Assembly: GCF_014138605.1 (NCBI RefSeq)
Contig: NZ_JACJHX010000001.1
Span: forward strand, 558,001-622,000
Length of the DNA: 64,000 bases
Origin: Peribacillus huizhouensis
GTDB taxonomy: Bacteria; Bacillota; Bacilli; Bacillales; DSM-1321
Direction: 5' to 3'
Notes under the pieces: model-generated
What the model saw: only the letters and a program-made list of their open reading frames with translations
The model's database searches: none
Told to the model about the DNA's origin: nothing
Part shown: one piece after another, positions 17,501 through 24,772 of the stretch
Layout of the letters: every line of letters starts with the position of its first letter
Numbering within the stretch: the first letter of the stretch is position 1
Translations under genes and position numbers: made by a program

Positions 17501-17527
17501 GTATATGTATATTTCTTTGATTTTCAA
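14522..17527 (-). CDS. yhaN: SbcC/Rad50-like AAA ATPase YhaN
   Basis: This 1001-residue SMC-like protein has an N-terminal Walker A (FFGKNEAGKST, about residues 29-39), long coiled coils, a two-helix membrane hairpin in the middle (about 475-520, IIFVFISMVLLGISYYS), and a C-terminal half with the signature-like VSRGTQEQIYVAFRLAL and Walker B LIIDDSFVNFD. With YhaO it forms a nuclease/ATPase pair resembling SbcCD. The TTG start at 17527 follows AAGGAGAG; yhaO ends 14 bases upstream, so the two are co-transcribed. The membrane hairpin sets it apart from canonical SbcC. Confidence 0.93.
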   Translation of the reverse strand: MKIKEIYIYGYGKMENMRFTNMSGLHVFFGKNEAGKSTIMSFIHSILFGFPTKIQNELRYEPKMHAKYGGLLIVATKQYGEVRIERVKGKATGDVIVTFENGEVFGEEMLNNIMQGMDKAYYQSIFSFDLQGLQGLHMLGEGTIGKYLLSAGLVGNDKILDVEGKLQKELDLRFKPSGQKPLLNSQMKQLKTRQQDMKIAGDDQLTYNELQSELKEINEELEELKKQFQVNEEQLFYTGEYLRIKPLIEEQAVIKSRLALLGDQLFPIDGLKRFEQLSSILLQLEAKQASFQQQIDELMVEREKMFVSPFLEGNKENIETAIESSALLEQLELDKHQAEKVFELVNKEIDQHKADLSFKSSEEAILELDFSSFKKDKVRTLAQKKRVLSNEKEQLDERYKQVKGRLEQSEMRLIELKNRRMPKEQKLKFETAQDQNQQKQYDQVKKDMLDEQIANLDRMYKVQEKKERDQHSKKRIIFVFISMVLLGISYYSFIIKQPILTVFFAAALFVIWTRFFFFKEKNTLVEYKRQISEVKEKRTSLEKEEAHFQSIEFETDSVRRLLEQERELERLIANEAFKMGEREQAFDDVIHDFETWEVSWNIVQAEAMNIAKLWGLPNEAIQHDLEQIFSFLEKLKVKVEEKNEIRNNIEHIHLEIQNRKKALFYYTSELEEYPGTWQEALTILKRALNGLFEKQIQLKQNFEEISKTKVALENHKSETDYVTKQIQELIDQVGAADEGDFRKKAFDAEEKLQLLSQLKLIIVQLKQARLQGEQLTCYIEKDISKYTIENLETIRTEITSKHEQLLEKQSDLKHKIKQLEEGGLYDERMHQFYEARRIFNEEAKDWAKYAVARSLLNQTIDTFKKERLPSVISKAEEYFTYLTDGQYNRIFLNHDSDGFTIQRSDHLIFDVNEVSRGTQEQIYVAFRLALADYTFKDDSFPLIIDDSFVNFDSKRTANTIALLEKVSEHRQIIFFTCHEHLLNHFSKDGLTYLSTPLGASL

Positions 17528-17541
17528 ACTGCACTCTCTCC

Positions 17542-18750
17542 TTATTGCAGCATTTGCAAAAGCATCCGTTTGGCGTCTTTTAGAATTTTCCCTTGCTCTT
17601 CTTCCGTCAGTGAATCAAGCCATTTCTTAGCAATCCCATGTCGATATAAAGGATTGAGCGCTTCATCGTATTCCGTAAAACATTCTACTTTTGAAAGGAG
17701 CTCTGATGTAAACGGCGTGTCATGTAAAACAACTGGCATAGTGTCCTTATGAAAAGTTATCCGATATGGCCAGACATTCCATTCCTCATCTTCTGCCTGC
17801 TCTTGTAATATTGATAGAACATCATCTAGAAAATCTTCACGAAGGATATTAGAATCATGACCATCCCTTCCATCTAGGATAAGATCAAGTAAGTACTTCT
17901 CTTTAAAAGGATGATATTTCATCAAAATATGTTTGCATTCCGCTAAAATCGCATCAAATGTGTATCCCTCGGAAATCGTGACAGTTACTGTATCCCAAAT
18001 CACTTCTGACGTACGAATAAATTGCTGTTTCCAATCTGAACCATTAAGTTCAATCAAATAGCAGCCCTTCTCCCCGTTTTCCTTGCGATTTCTGCCTTGA
18101 ATATTTCCAGGATAGATGGCAAGCGGTTGTTCTGAGATAATTTCCCTTTTATGAATATGACCAAGCGCCCAATAATCGAAATGCTTGTCTGTGAGATCCC
18201 GTAATGTGAACGGCGCATATGGACTATGAGTTGTAACGCCTTCTAAATTCCCGTGTAGAAGTCCAATATGGTAATCCGCACCTTCAATCTTTGCATATGT
18301 ATCAATCATTCTCTCAGTTACATGTCGCTTCGGATAGCTGAATCCGTAAAGATGAACTAGCGTACCATCACTTTTTTGAAACAACTTCATTTCGGTTTTT
18401 TCCGAAAATACATGAACATTATCAGGAAAATCCACATGTATCCATGCTCCGCCCAGATGATCGTGATTACCGTGAATAATATATACAGGTATTCCAGCCG
18501 CCTTCAAATGCTCCATTTCCCTGCGAAACTTCACTTGAGTACGTAAGCTTCTATTTTCACCGTCAAATAAGTCACCTGATAAAAGCATAAAGTCCACTTT
18601 CTGCTCAATGGCTGTACCGATAATATTGCGAAATGCTTTGAACGGACTTTCCCGCATTTCGTCTGTCCATGCTTTAGGTACAGATTTTAGTCCTGTAAAT
18701 GGACTATCTAAATGTAAATCTGCCGCATGTAAAAAAACAACCGGTCTCAT
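17542..18750 (-). CDS. yhaO: Metallophosphoesterase/exonuclease YhaO (SbcD-like)
   Basis: This protein of about 402 residues has the calcineurin-like nuclease motifs in order: AADLHLDSP (D-x-H), LSGDLFDG, IHGNHDH (GNHD) and LGHIHKRE (GH-x-H). It is the nuclease partner of YhaN. ATG 18756 is in frame, but GAGG lies too close to it; ATG 18750 has 7-base spacing and begins MRPVVFLHAADLH. It is the first gene of the yhaO-yhaN operon. Confidence 0.93.
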   Translation of the reverse strand: MRPVVFLHAADLHLDSPFTGLKSVPKAWTDEMRESPFKAFRNIIGTAIEQKVDFMLLSGDLFDGENRSLRTQVKFRREMEHLKAAGIPVYIIHGNHDHLGGAWIHVDFPDNVHVFSEKTEMKLFQKSDGTLVHLYGFSYPKRHVTERMIDTYAKIEGADYHIGLLHGNLEGVTTHSPYAPFTLRDLTDKHFDYWALGHIHKREIISEQPLAIYPGNIQGRNRKENGEKGCYLIELNGSDWKQQFIRTSEVIWDTVTVTISEGYTFDAILAECKHILMKYHPFKEKYLLDLILDGRDGHDSNILREDFLDDVLSILQEQAEDEEWNVWPYRITFHKDTMPVVLHDTPFTSELLSKVECFTEYDEALNPLYRHGIAKKWLDSLTEEEQGKILKDAKRMLLQMLQ

Positions 18751-18847
18751 ATTCATTCCTCAATTCCATATTTGATTCTCTTGTCAAATAGTTTACCCTA
18801 ATTGTAGCATAAGCAGAACACACTTTCCCATTTTTTCACTCATGGAA

Positions 18848-18927
18848 AAGTCAAACCCCACATCTACTATCTATTGTTTATATGACGAACCAACATAATA
18901 AACAGTGGATAAATTGTGAGGTCAGAA
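18848..18927. repeat. Family B palindromic element, tandem copy 1
   Basis: GTCAAACCCC, CTATTGTTTATAT and AATAAACAGTGGATA then GAGGTCAGA follow the family B plan. The adjoining copy at 18932 repeats the internal TATTGTTTATATGAC exactly. Confidence 0.65.
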
Positions 18928-18931
18928 AAAA

Positions 18932-19020
18932 AAGGGGCAGCACCCCCTATCTACTATTTATTGTTTATATGACAAGAAGACGCTATAAACAGTATATAGA
19001 GTATGAGGTCAGACCCTTTT
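18932..19020. repeat. Family B palindromic element, tandem copy 2, overlapping yhaP stop
   Basis: CTATTTATTGTTTATA pairs with TATAAACAGTATATAG, and the right end is GAGGTCAGACCC. The yhaP stop codon (minus strand TGA at 19009-19011) is part of that GGTCAGACC block. It probably terminates yhaQP. Confidence 0.75.
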
Positions 19021-20271
19021 CTTTGATAATTGCAAAGCGTTTTTGATACTTTTTAAAGATTTCGAGCTTCCATACATTAGAACGCCACCGCGATAGATTT
19101 TTGCCCCTATCATACCTAGCAAGATAATCGTCACGATTAGTAAACCGATACTTATGGCGATTTCCCAGAAAGGAACATTAAGCATACCAACTCGTAAAAA
19201 CATAATCATTGGACTGAAAAATGGAATAAATGATGTGATCGTAATATAACTAGCTGAAGGATTGCCCAGTCCAAACATCGCAATTAGGAAGGCAATGACA
19301 ACAAGCATCGTCATCGGTGAGATCATTTGCTGTACATCTTCTATTTTGCTTACTACAGAGCCAAGACAAGCAGCAAGTGTCGCATACAAAAGATAACCAA
19401 GCATAGCAAATATGATCGCGTAAATAATGGTGGAAATATTCGTGTTACCAAAACCAAAAAACGCAAAAAATCCTTCATTCATTTCAGCCAAATTCCGTTT
19501 AACCGAGACATAACCTACTCCGAAAAATAAAATCATTTGGGTAAGGCTGAGCAAGGCAACACCTAATATTTTCGCAAACATTTGGGTAATCGGTGGAACA
19601 CTTGATATTAAGATTTCCATCACTCTTGACGTTTTTTCTGTAGCCACTTCCATCGCAATCATGGTTGCATACATTAACACACCGAAATAAATGACAAACA
19701 AAAGCACATAGACAAGCCCCCGAGCTTGATTCAGATCTTCCTCTGATTTTGCATTTTCTACAAGAGCGATTGATTCATAAGCTGGTGGTGTATTCAATTG
19801 TACGATTTGTTGGTCCGTTAAGTTTAATTCACTCGCAGTATGCTTGCTTTTCAATTGAGAAAGCGCGTGTAATAAATCATTGCTTATCATCGAATCTGAT
19901 ATTTGATTGGCTTTATACGTTCCTTTTAAGCCATAGGTCACGTCTTTTTCAAGAAGTAAATAGCCGCTAATTTCTTCATCCGTTACCATTTCCTTTGCAG
20001 CTGCTTCATCTTTGGAAGCGATCATCGTAATGTCATCGTTAACAGCTTTTACTTCAGCTTTAAAGTCCTCAAATAAATGGTCTCCAGTTTGATCGATGAT
20101 AGCAACTTTGTCTTGGTCATCACTTCCAAATGCCTTCAAAATATTCGTCATGTTAGAAAGAATAAGAACTAACGCCATCATAATAATTGTAGTTATAATG
20201 AAAGATTTCGTTTTTAATTTTGATAAATAGGTATGGGAAAGCACAATCCAAAATTTATTCATAGGCTGCAC
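19009..20271 (-). CDS. yhaP: ABC-2 type transporter permease YhaP (NatB-like)
   Basis: This 420-residue protein has an N-terminal membrane anchor, a large extracytoplasmic domain (about residues 45-185) and five or six C-terminal helices with the NatB-type segment TSRVMEILISSVPPITQMFAKILG. It partners the ATPase YhaQ in an exporter resembling the Na+ exporter NatAB. Its start overlaps yhaQ by 17 bp. The last codon and stop lie in a repeat element. Confidence 0.9.
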   Translation of the reverse strand: MQPMNKFWIVLSHTYLSKLKTKSFIITTIIMMALVLILSNMTNILKAFGSDDQDKVAIIDQTGDHLFEDFKAEVKAVNDDITMIASKDEAAAKEMVTDEEISGYLLLEKDVTYGLKGTYKANQISDSMISNDLLHALSQLKSKHTASELNLTDQQIVQLNTPPAYESIALVENAKSEEDLNQARGLVYVLLFVIYFGVLMYATMIAMEVATEKTSRVMEILISSVPPITQMFAKILGVALLSLTQMILFFGVGYVSVKRNLAEMNEGFFAFFGFGNTNISTIIYAIIFAMLGYLLYATLAACLGSVVSKIEDVQQMISPMTMLVVIAFLIAMFGLGNPSASYITITSFIPFFSPMIMFLRVGMLNVPFWEIAISIGLLIVTIILLGMIGAKIYRGGVLMYGSSKSLKSIKNALQLSKKRV

Positions 20272-21154
20272 CTACTTTTTCAATAAAGATATCGGTCAAT
20301 GACGGTTCTTCCAATTCGAATTTCCGAACAAATCCCCTTGGAACAAGTTCACGAATGATTTTCTCTGCAACATCCTCACCCGTAACCTGTAGAATTCTAC
20401 CTTCCATCGTTGTCTTGACTTTCGTTACACCAGGATAAGAATCCAAGAAGGATAAATCAAAATCAGCTCGAATCGACACATTCTTTTTTCCAAATGAACG
20501 CTTAATTTCTTTAAGATTACCTTCAACTACAGGTGATCCCTTATGCATAATGCAAAGATGTTCACACATTTCTTCAACATGCTCCATTCGATGGCTCGAG
20601 AAAACGATCGTCGTACCGCTATCTCGCAAATCGATGACCGCTTCCTTGAGCATCTCTACATTCACTGGATCTAGACCACTAAATGGTTCATCAAGTATAA
20701 GCAATTCCGGTTTATGAATCATGGAAGCGATCAACTGAATTTTTTGCTGATTTCCTTTAGAAAGCTCTTCAACACGCTTATCAATATATTCTGGAACCTT
20801 AAAACGGCCAAGCCAATACTCAAGTTCCTTTAAAGCATCTGCTTTGTTCATTCCTCTTAATCTTGCTAGATAAACAATTTGTTCCCGCACTTTTAACTTC
20901 GGGTATAGTCCACGTTCTTCAGGCAGATAGCCAATTAAAGAGCTGCTCGCATAATCGATCTTCTTCCCATTCCAAACAATTTCTCCTTCTGTTGGATCAA
21001 GCAGACCAAGTATCATCCGAAATGTTGTTGTTTTACCAGCCCCATTGCCGCCTAAAAAACCAAACATTTCTTTCTCAGGGATTATGAAATTAAGATTATT
21101 GACAGCAGTAAATTCTCCAAACTTTTTTGTTACTCCTTTAATTTGTAAAGCCAA
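20255..21154 (-). CDS. yhaQ: ABC transporter ATP-binding protein YhaQ
   Basis: This 299-residue ATPase has Walker A GGNGAGKTT, signature LSKGNQQKI, Walker B LLILDEPFSGLDP and the switch SSHRMEHVEE, plus a C-terminal DUF4162-like domain. It starts at TTG 21154 after AAGGGGG. It is the first gene of yhaQP. The substrate is not known from sequence; relatives export Na+ or antimicrobial compounds. Confidence 0.9.
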   Translation of the reverse strand: MALQIKGVTKKFGEFTAVNNLNFIIPEKEMFGFLGGNGAGKTTTFRMILGLLDPTEGEIVWNGKKIDYASSSLIGYLPEERGLYPKLKVREQIVYLARLRGMNKADALKELEYWLGRFKVPEYIDKRVEELSKGNQQKIQLIASMIHKPELLILDEPFSGLDPVNVEMLKEAVIDLRDSGTTIVFSSHRMEHVEEMCEHLCIMHKGSPVVEGNLKEIKRSFGKKNVSIRADFDLSFLDSYPGVTKVKTTMEGRILQVTGEDVAEKIIRELVPRGFVRKFELEEPSLTDIFIEKVGAAYE

Positions 21155-21415
21155 CTAATTACCCCCTTTACGTGATACTTCTAGCGGTGGGAATTTATTA
21201 AATTCACGACACCTTTTTTCGATTCTTACCCAGAATAATTTAGATGTGTTACATACATTAAGATGGGATAAAACACCATTCCACTATCATCTTAACGAAA
21301 TTCCTATCCATGTACAATACGTATGCCCTAAAATAAAGTGGTATAAGTGGTATAATATTATGAAAATTGCAAATTAATCACAAATAATTTTCAAGAATAT
21401 AAAGGAGTGTTTTAT

Positions 21416-21604
21416 ATGAGCAATATTTATAAATTGACAGTCTTTGAATCATCAGGGGAAAAATTGTTAGATGAGGCTTTTACAGCTGAAAATGATGACA
21501 TGGCAAAAGAAATAGGTCAGCGATTATTAATTGAAAAAAACTATGAACAGAAAACACACCGTTGTACTTCATCCGCAGGTAAACTTCTTCTCTTTCACCC
21601 TTAA
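21416..21604 (+). CDS. Small YhzC-like protein
   Basis: This 62-residue soluble protein (MSNIYKLTVFESSGEKLLDE, then HRCTSSAGKLLLFHP) resembles the Bacillus YhzC small proteins, whose function is unknown. AAAGGAG at 21401-21407 spaces properly to ATG 21416, not to the in-frame GTG at 21407. The name is tentative. Confidence 0.65.
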   Translation: MSNIYKLTVFESSGEKLLDEAFTAENDDMAKEIGQRLLIEKNYEQKTHRCTSSAGKLLLFHP

Positions 21605-21740
21605 ATAAAGGATCATAACAGACCCCTACAACAACTAAATACAGTAATAGATACGTGTATGAAAAACGACATATCCTTCATAGTAAGAGGTGGTGTGTTA
21701 ACGCCATATTAGTTTACCGTGAAGGAAAAAGGGAAAGAAT
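21605..21740. repeat. Composite of degenerate repeat fragments
   Basis: CAGACCCCTACAACAACTAAATACAG resembles the left half of family B elements, and TAGTAAGAGGTGG with AACGCCATATTAG resembles the right end of the family D copy at 8275-8308. No coding frame is present. It ends at the ribosome binding site of the next gene. Confidence 0.35.
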
Positions 21741-21770
21741 ACAAGAAAAAGTTAAATTAGGAGGAGAAAT

Positions 21771-22619
21771 ATGTTCGTAGATCATAACACTGTTAACTAC
21801 TGTATGAATGAATACAATATTTTAAAAAAAGTAATTGTCTGTGAGCCACAATATATGGAAATCCGTGAAGTGATTAATGAAACTCAAAAGCAATATAAAA
21901 ATGAAAACATTGATCGAGAGTTGGCTATGCAGCAACATAAGCAATTTATTGAACAATTAGAGGATTTAGATGTAAAAGTATATCAACTTCCCGCCCGTGC
22001 AAAGTTTCCTGAACAAGTTTTTACACGTGACATTGGTTTTACTATTGGAAAAACAGTATTTGTAGCAGAAATGGCAAATCATTTGCGACAAGGTGAGGAC
22101 AAAGTATTAAAATCCTGGCTTGAGGAAGCGGAGGTTCCATTTTACGATTTAACAATGGCGCATATTGAAGGTGGCGATGTATTAATTGATCGAAAATCTA
22201 TCTACATTGGCGTTAGTTCTCGAACCGATGAAAAGTCTATCGTACAGCTACAAAATCTTCTACCGCATTTTGAAATCATCGCTTTACCGTTTAATAATAA
22301 ATTTCTACACTTAGATTGTGTATTCAATATCATCTCTGAAACTGAAGCACTATTTTTTCCAGAAGCATTTGCAAAAGAAGAAATTGATTTGCTTCACTCA
22401 CGGTATGACCTGATTGAAATTAATGATTGTGAACAATTCACTTTAGGGACAAACGTTCTTTCAATTGGCAGAAAAAAAATCATCAGTCTTACCGGCAATA
22501 AGGGCGTGAATAATCAACTTCGCACAAGGGGATATGAGGTAATTGAAGTAGATATGTCTGAAATCATTAAATCAGGCGGGTCATTTCGATGCTGTACAAT
22601 GCCACTTGTACGAGAATAA
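21771..22619 (+). CDS. Dimethylarginine dimethylaminohydrolase / amidinotransferase family hydrolase
   Basis: This 282-residue protein has the guanidino-modifying enzyme fold (DDAH, arginine deiminase, amidinotransferases). Diagnostic residues are FTRDIGF near residue 85, HIEGGDVL near 135, the catalytic His in LHLDCVFNI near 183 and the nucleophilic Cys in GGSFRCCTMPL near 275. It probably hydrolyses a guanidino compound to a ureido product or releases an amine. It resembles B. subtilis YkgA. The exact substrate is not evident. AGGAGG precedes the ATG; it appears monocistronic. Confidence 0.8.
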   Translation: MFVDHNTVNYCMNEYNILKKVIVCEPQYMEIREVINETQKQYKNENIDRELAMQQHKQFIEQLEDLDVKVYQLPARAKFPEQVFTRDIGFTIGKTVFVAEMANHLRQGEDKVLKSWLEEAEVPFYDLTMAHIEGGDVLIDRKSIYIGVSSRTDEKSIVQLQNLLPHFEIIALPFNNKFLHLDCVFNIISETEALFFPEAFAKEEIDLLHSRYDLIEINDCEQFTLGTNVLSIGRKKIISLTGNKGVNNQLRTRGYEVIEVDMSEIIKSGGSFRCCTMPLVRE

Positions 22620-22733
22620 GTATTTTCCCGATTTGATACATAAATCCTGGAAGCAACGCATATTACATTTTAAGTAAAGGCTGTTTTCACATACTTTGTT
22701 GCTTTTCAATCATTTTTACACTAATAACCCGGG

Positions 22734-22868
22734 TTGATTTCCGTTGCAGGTACTCGCTTTCCGCGGGCGGTCTCAGAAGCCTCCTCAGTGCTTTGCACTT
22801 GCGGGGTCTCCCTCAACACGCTTTTCCCGCAGGAGTCTCGCACCTTCCACTACAATCAACATCTGTTC
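22734..22868. repeat. Family R GC-rich intergenic repeat
   Basis: A GC-rich block in an AT-rich setting reads TTCCGTTGCAGGTACTCGC, TTCCGCGGGCGG, TTGCGGGGTCTC and CCGCAGGAGTCTCGC. Repeats of this type are widespread in Bacillaceae intergenic regions. A degenerate copy in reverse orientation lies at 63003-63110. Confidence 0.7.
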
Positions 22869-22916
22869 GAATTGGTTTCTTGCTAAAAACAACAATCTTT
22901 ACGAAAAGAGCCTAAG

Positions 22917-22962
22917 TAAAAAAAGAACCCTCAGCACCATTTCTGTTATGGTCTAGGGTTCT
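22917..22962 (-). terminator. Intrinsic terminator of hemZ
   Basis: On the minus strand AGAACCCT pairs with AGGGTTCT across a 23-base interval that has its own short pairing, followed by a run of T. It lies directly after the hemZ stop codon. Confidence 0.85.
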
Positions 22963-22969
22963 GCTTCTG

Positions 22970-24478
22970 TTATTTTTGTACAACCCCAAACAGTTCTTCA
23001 AGAATCTCTATTTTCTTCTCCGTATAGTGTTCAAAATTGTCGTTGTATGACTTAGGATCCTTTGGATTTGCAAAATGAGTAATCTTCCCTGTAACTGGGT
23101 CAAGGAACTTACTCGCTGCCCCACAGCCAAGCCCAATAATGGTTTGCTGTTCTTCCATGATCATGATATTATACAAACTTTCTTGACCAGGGAAAGAATA
23201 ACCGACATTTTCAAGGTTGCCGAGAATATTTTTCTGGCGATACAAGTAATATGGCGTGTAACCATGCTTTTCAGCCCAACTCTCGGCCGTTCGCATCATT
23301 TTCTCAGCTTCTTTACGTGAAGCTACTTTATATTTTTGCTTATTGCGTGTCATTTCTGAAGCACGTTTGAACGATAACGTATGAACAGTTAGTGATTCTG
23401 GCAACAGCTTTTCCGTCTCATCCAAAGTAACCTGAAACTCAGGAAGCTCCTCTCCAGGAAGCCCAATAATTAAATCCATATTAATATTGTTCATGCCCAT
23501 CTTTCTTGAAAGATGGAATTTCGTAATCGTTTCTTCAACCGTATGATGGCGCCCGATTGCCTTCAGCGTCTCCTGAATATATGATTGCGGATTCACACTA
23601 ATTCGGTCGATATTCCACTTTTTCAATACTTCTAGCTTTTCTGGTGTAATCGTATCCGGACGCCCTGCTTCAACTGTTATTTCACGAACCTTTTCAACAT
23701 CTGGGAAACTTGCATACATTTCTTCGTACAGCATATCCATTTCCTCTGCAGTAATACTTGTTGGGGTACCGCCACCATAATAAATTGTGGTGATTTTTAC
23801 ATTATGTTCTTTCATCCAGCGGCCCATTTCTTTAATTTCATAATGAAGACCGCCGAGGAACGAAGTCACAGATCCTTGTCTGCCATTAATCGCATAGGCA
23901 GGGAATGTACAATAGGCACATTTAGTTGGGCAAAATGGAATCCCGATATAGATGCTCACTTCTTTTTTCAATTCATATAAGTCCGGAATGGCTGCCAATT
24001 GTCGATCGACAATACGCTGCATCAGGTCAATTTTCTCATCAGAAATTAAATAATCTTCACGAAGTTCAGCATGTGCTTGTTCTTTCGGAAGCCCTTGTTG
24101 AAGCTTATTATGGAGGAGTTTGGTTGGACGGATTCCAGTTAAGATGCCCCATTTCTGTGTGATACCTGTGACTTGTTGAAGCACATCCAAATACACATGG
24201 GAAACAACCCGCTTCACTTGTTTAAACTGCTCTTTATCTGTATTTGCTGGAATTAGATCTTGGGAATAACCAGCTAAATAGCTATTTTCCGTAGTTCTAT
24301 CTAGTAGCGATGCAGATACGGTAATTTTATCGGTAACTTCATAATGCAAGGTTACTTCAAAATCTGCATCTTTCACGTCACCAAAAACGATTTCCGATTC
24401 TTCATAAAATAAGTTCGCAATATTTCGAAGCGGACGTTCAAACCGCTCATCATGTAATCCCTTTATTTCAATTTGCAA
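22970..24478 (-). CDS. hemZ: Radical SAM coproporphyrinogen III dehydrogenase-like protein HemZ
   Basis: HemZ belongs to the HemN-type radical SAM enzymes. It carries the 4Fe-4S motif CPTKCAYC (CxxxCxxC) near residue 190, YYGGGTPT, and an HemN-like C-terminal domain. In B. subtilis HemZ lies beside yhaX and is linked to anaerobic haem synthesis, though its exact role is debated. AGGTGA precedes TTG 24478; a GTG at 24487 overlaps that site, so the shorter start (502 residues) is preferred. A strong terminator follows. Confidence 0.9.
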   Translation of the reverse strand: MQIEIKGLHDERFERPLRNIANLFYEESEIVFGDVKDADFEVTLHYEVTDKITVSASLLDRTTENSYLAGYSQDLIPANTDKEQFKQVKRVVSHVYLDVLQQVTGITQKWGILTGIRPTKLLHNKLQQGLPKEQAHAELREDYLISDEKIDLMQRIVDRQLAAIPDLYELKKEVSIYIGIPFCPTKCAYCTFPAYAINGRQGSVTSFLGGLHYEIKEMGRWMKEHNVKITTIYYGGGTPTSITAEEMDMLYEEMYASFPDVEKVREITVEAGRPDTITPEKLEVLKKWNIDRISVNPQSYIQETLKAIGRHHTVEETITKFHLSRKMGMNNINMDLIIGLPGEELPEFQVTLDETEKLLPESLTVHTLSFKRASEMTRNKQKYKVASRKEAEKMMRTAESWAEKHGYTPYYLYRQKNILGNLENVGYSFPGQESLYNIMIMEEQQTIIGLGCGAASKFLDPVTGKITHFANPKDPKSYNDNFEHYTEKKIEILEELFGVVQK

Positions 24479-24772
24479 AATGATCACCTGTTTAATTTTA
24501 TTTCGTAAATATCCTTTTCATTTTACAGAATTGGACTAGTTCGGTCAATGTTAACAACAGCCAAAGCAATTTGCTAGCGACTAATCCAGCATTTTTCCAA
24601 CTAAAAAATTGGAATCCGCCCCCTTCTTGCTGACATTAAATTTTGCGGTCCAAAATAAGTTTTTAACGCTTACAAATTAACTTATAAACCCTCCCTGAGG
24701 ATCCATTTGGGGGTTTGACTATAAAACTATTAAAGATATAAAATAGATTGGTATTTGTAGTAAAATAGAAGA

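Noticed and set aside
22744-22956. 70-codon frame in the GC-rich repeat
   Set aside because: It is produced by the repeat sequence itself; no ribosome binding site and no similarity to proteins.
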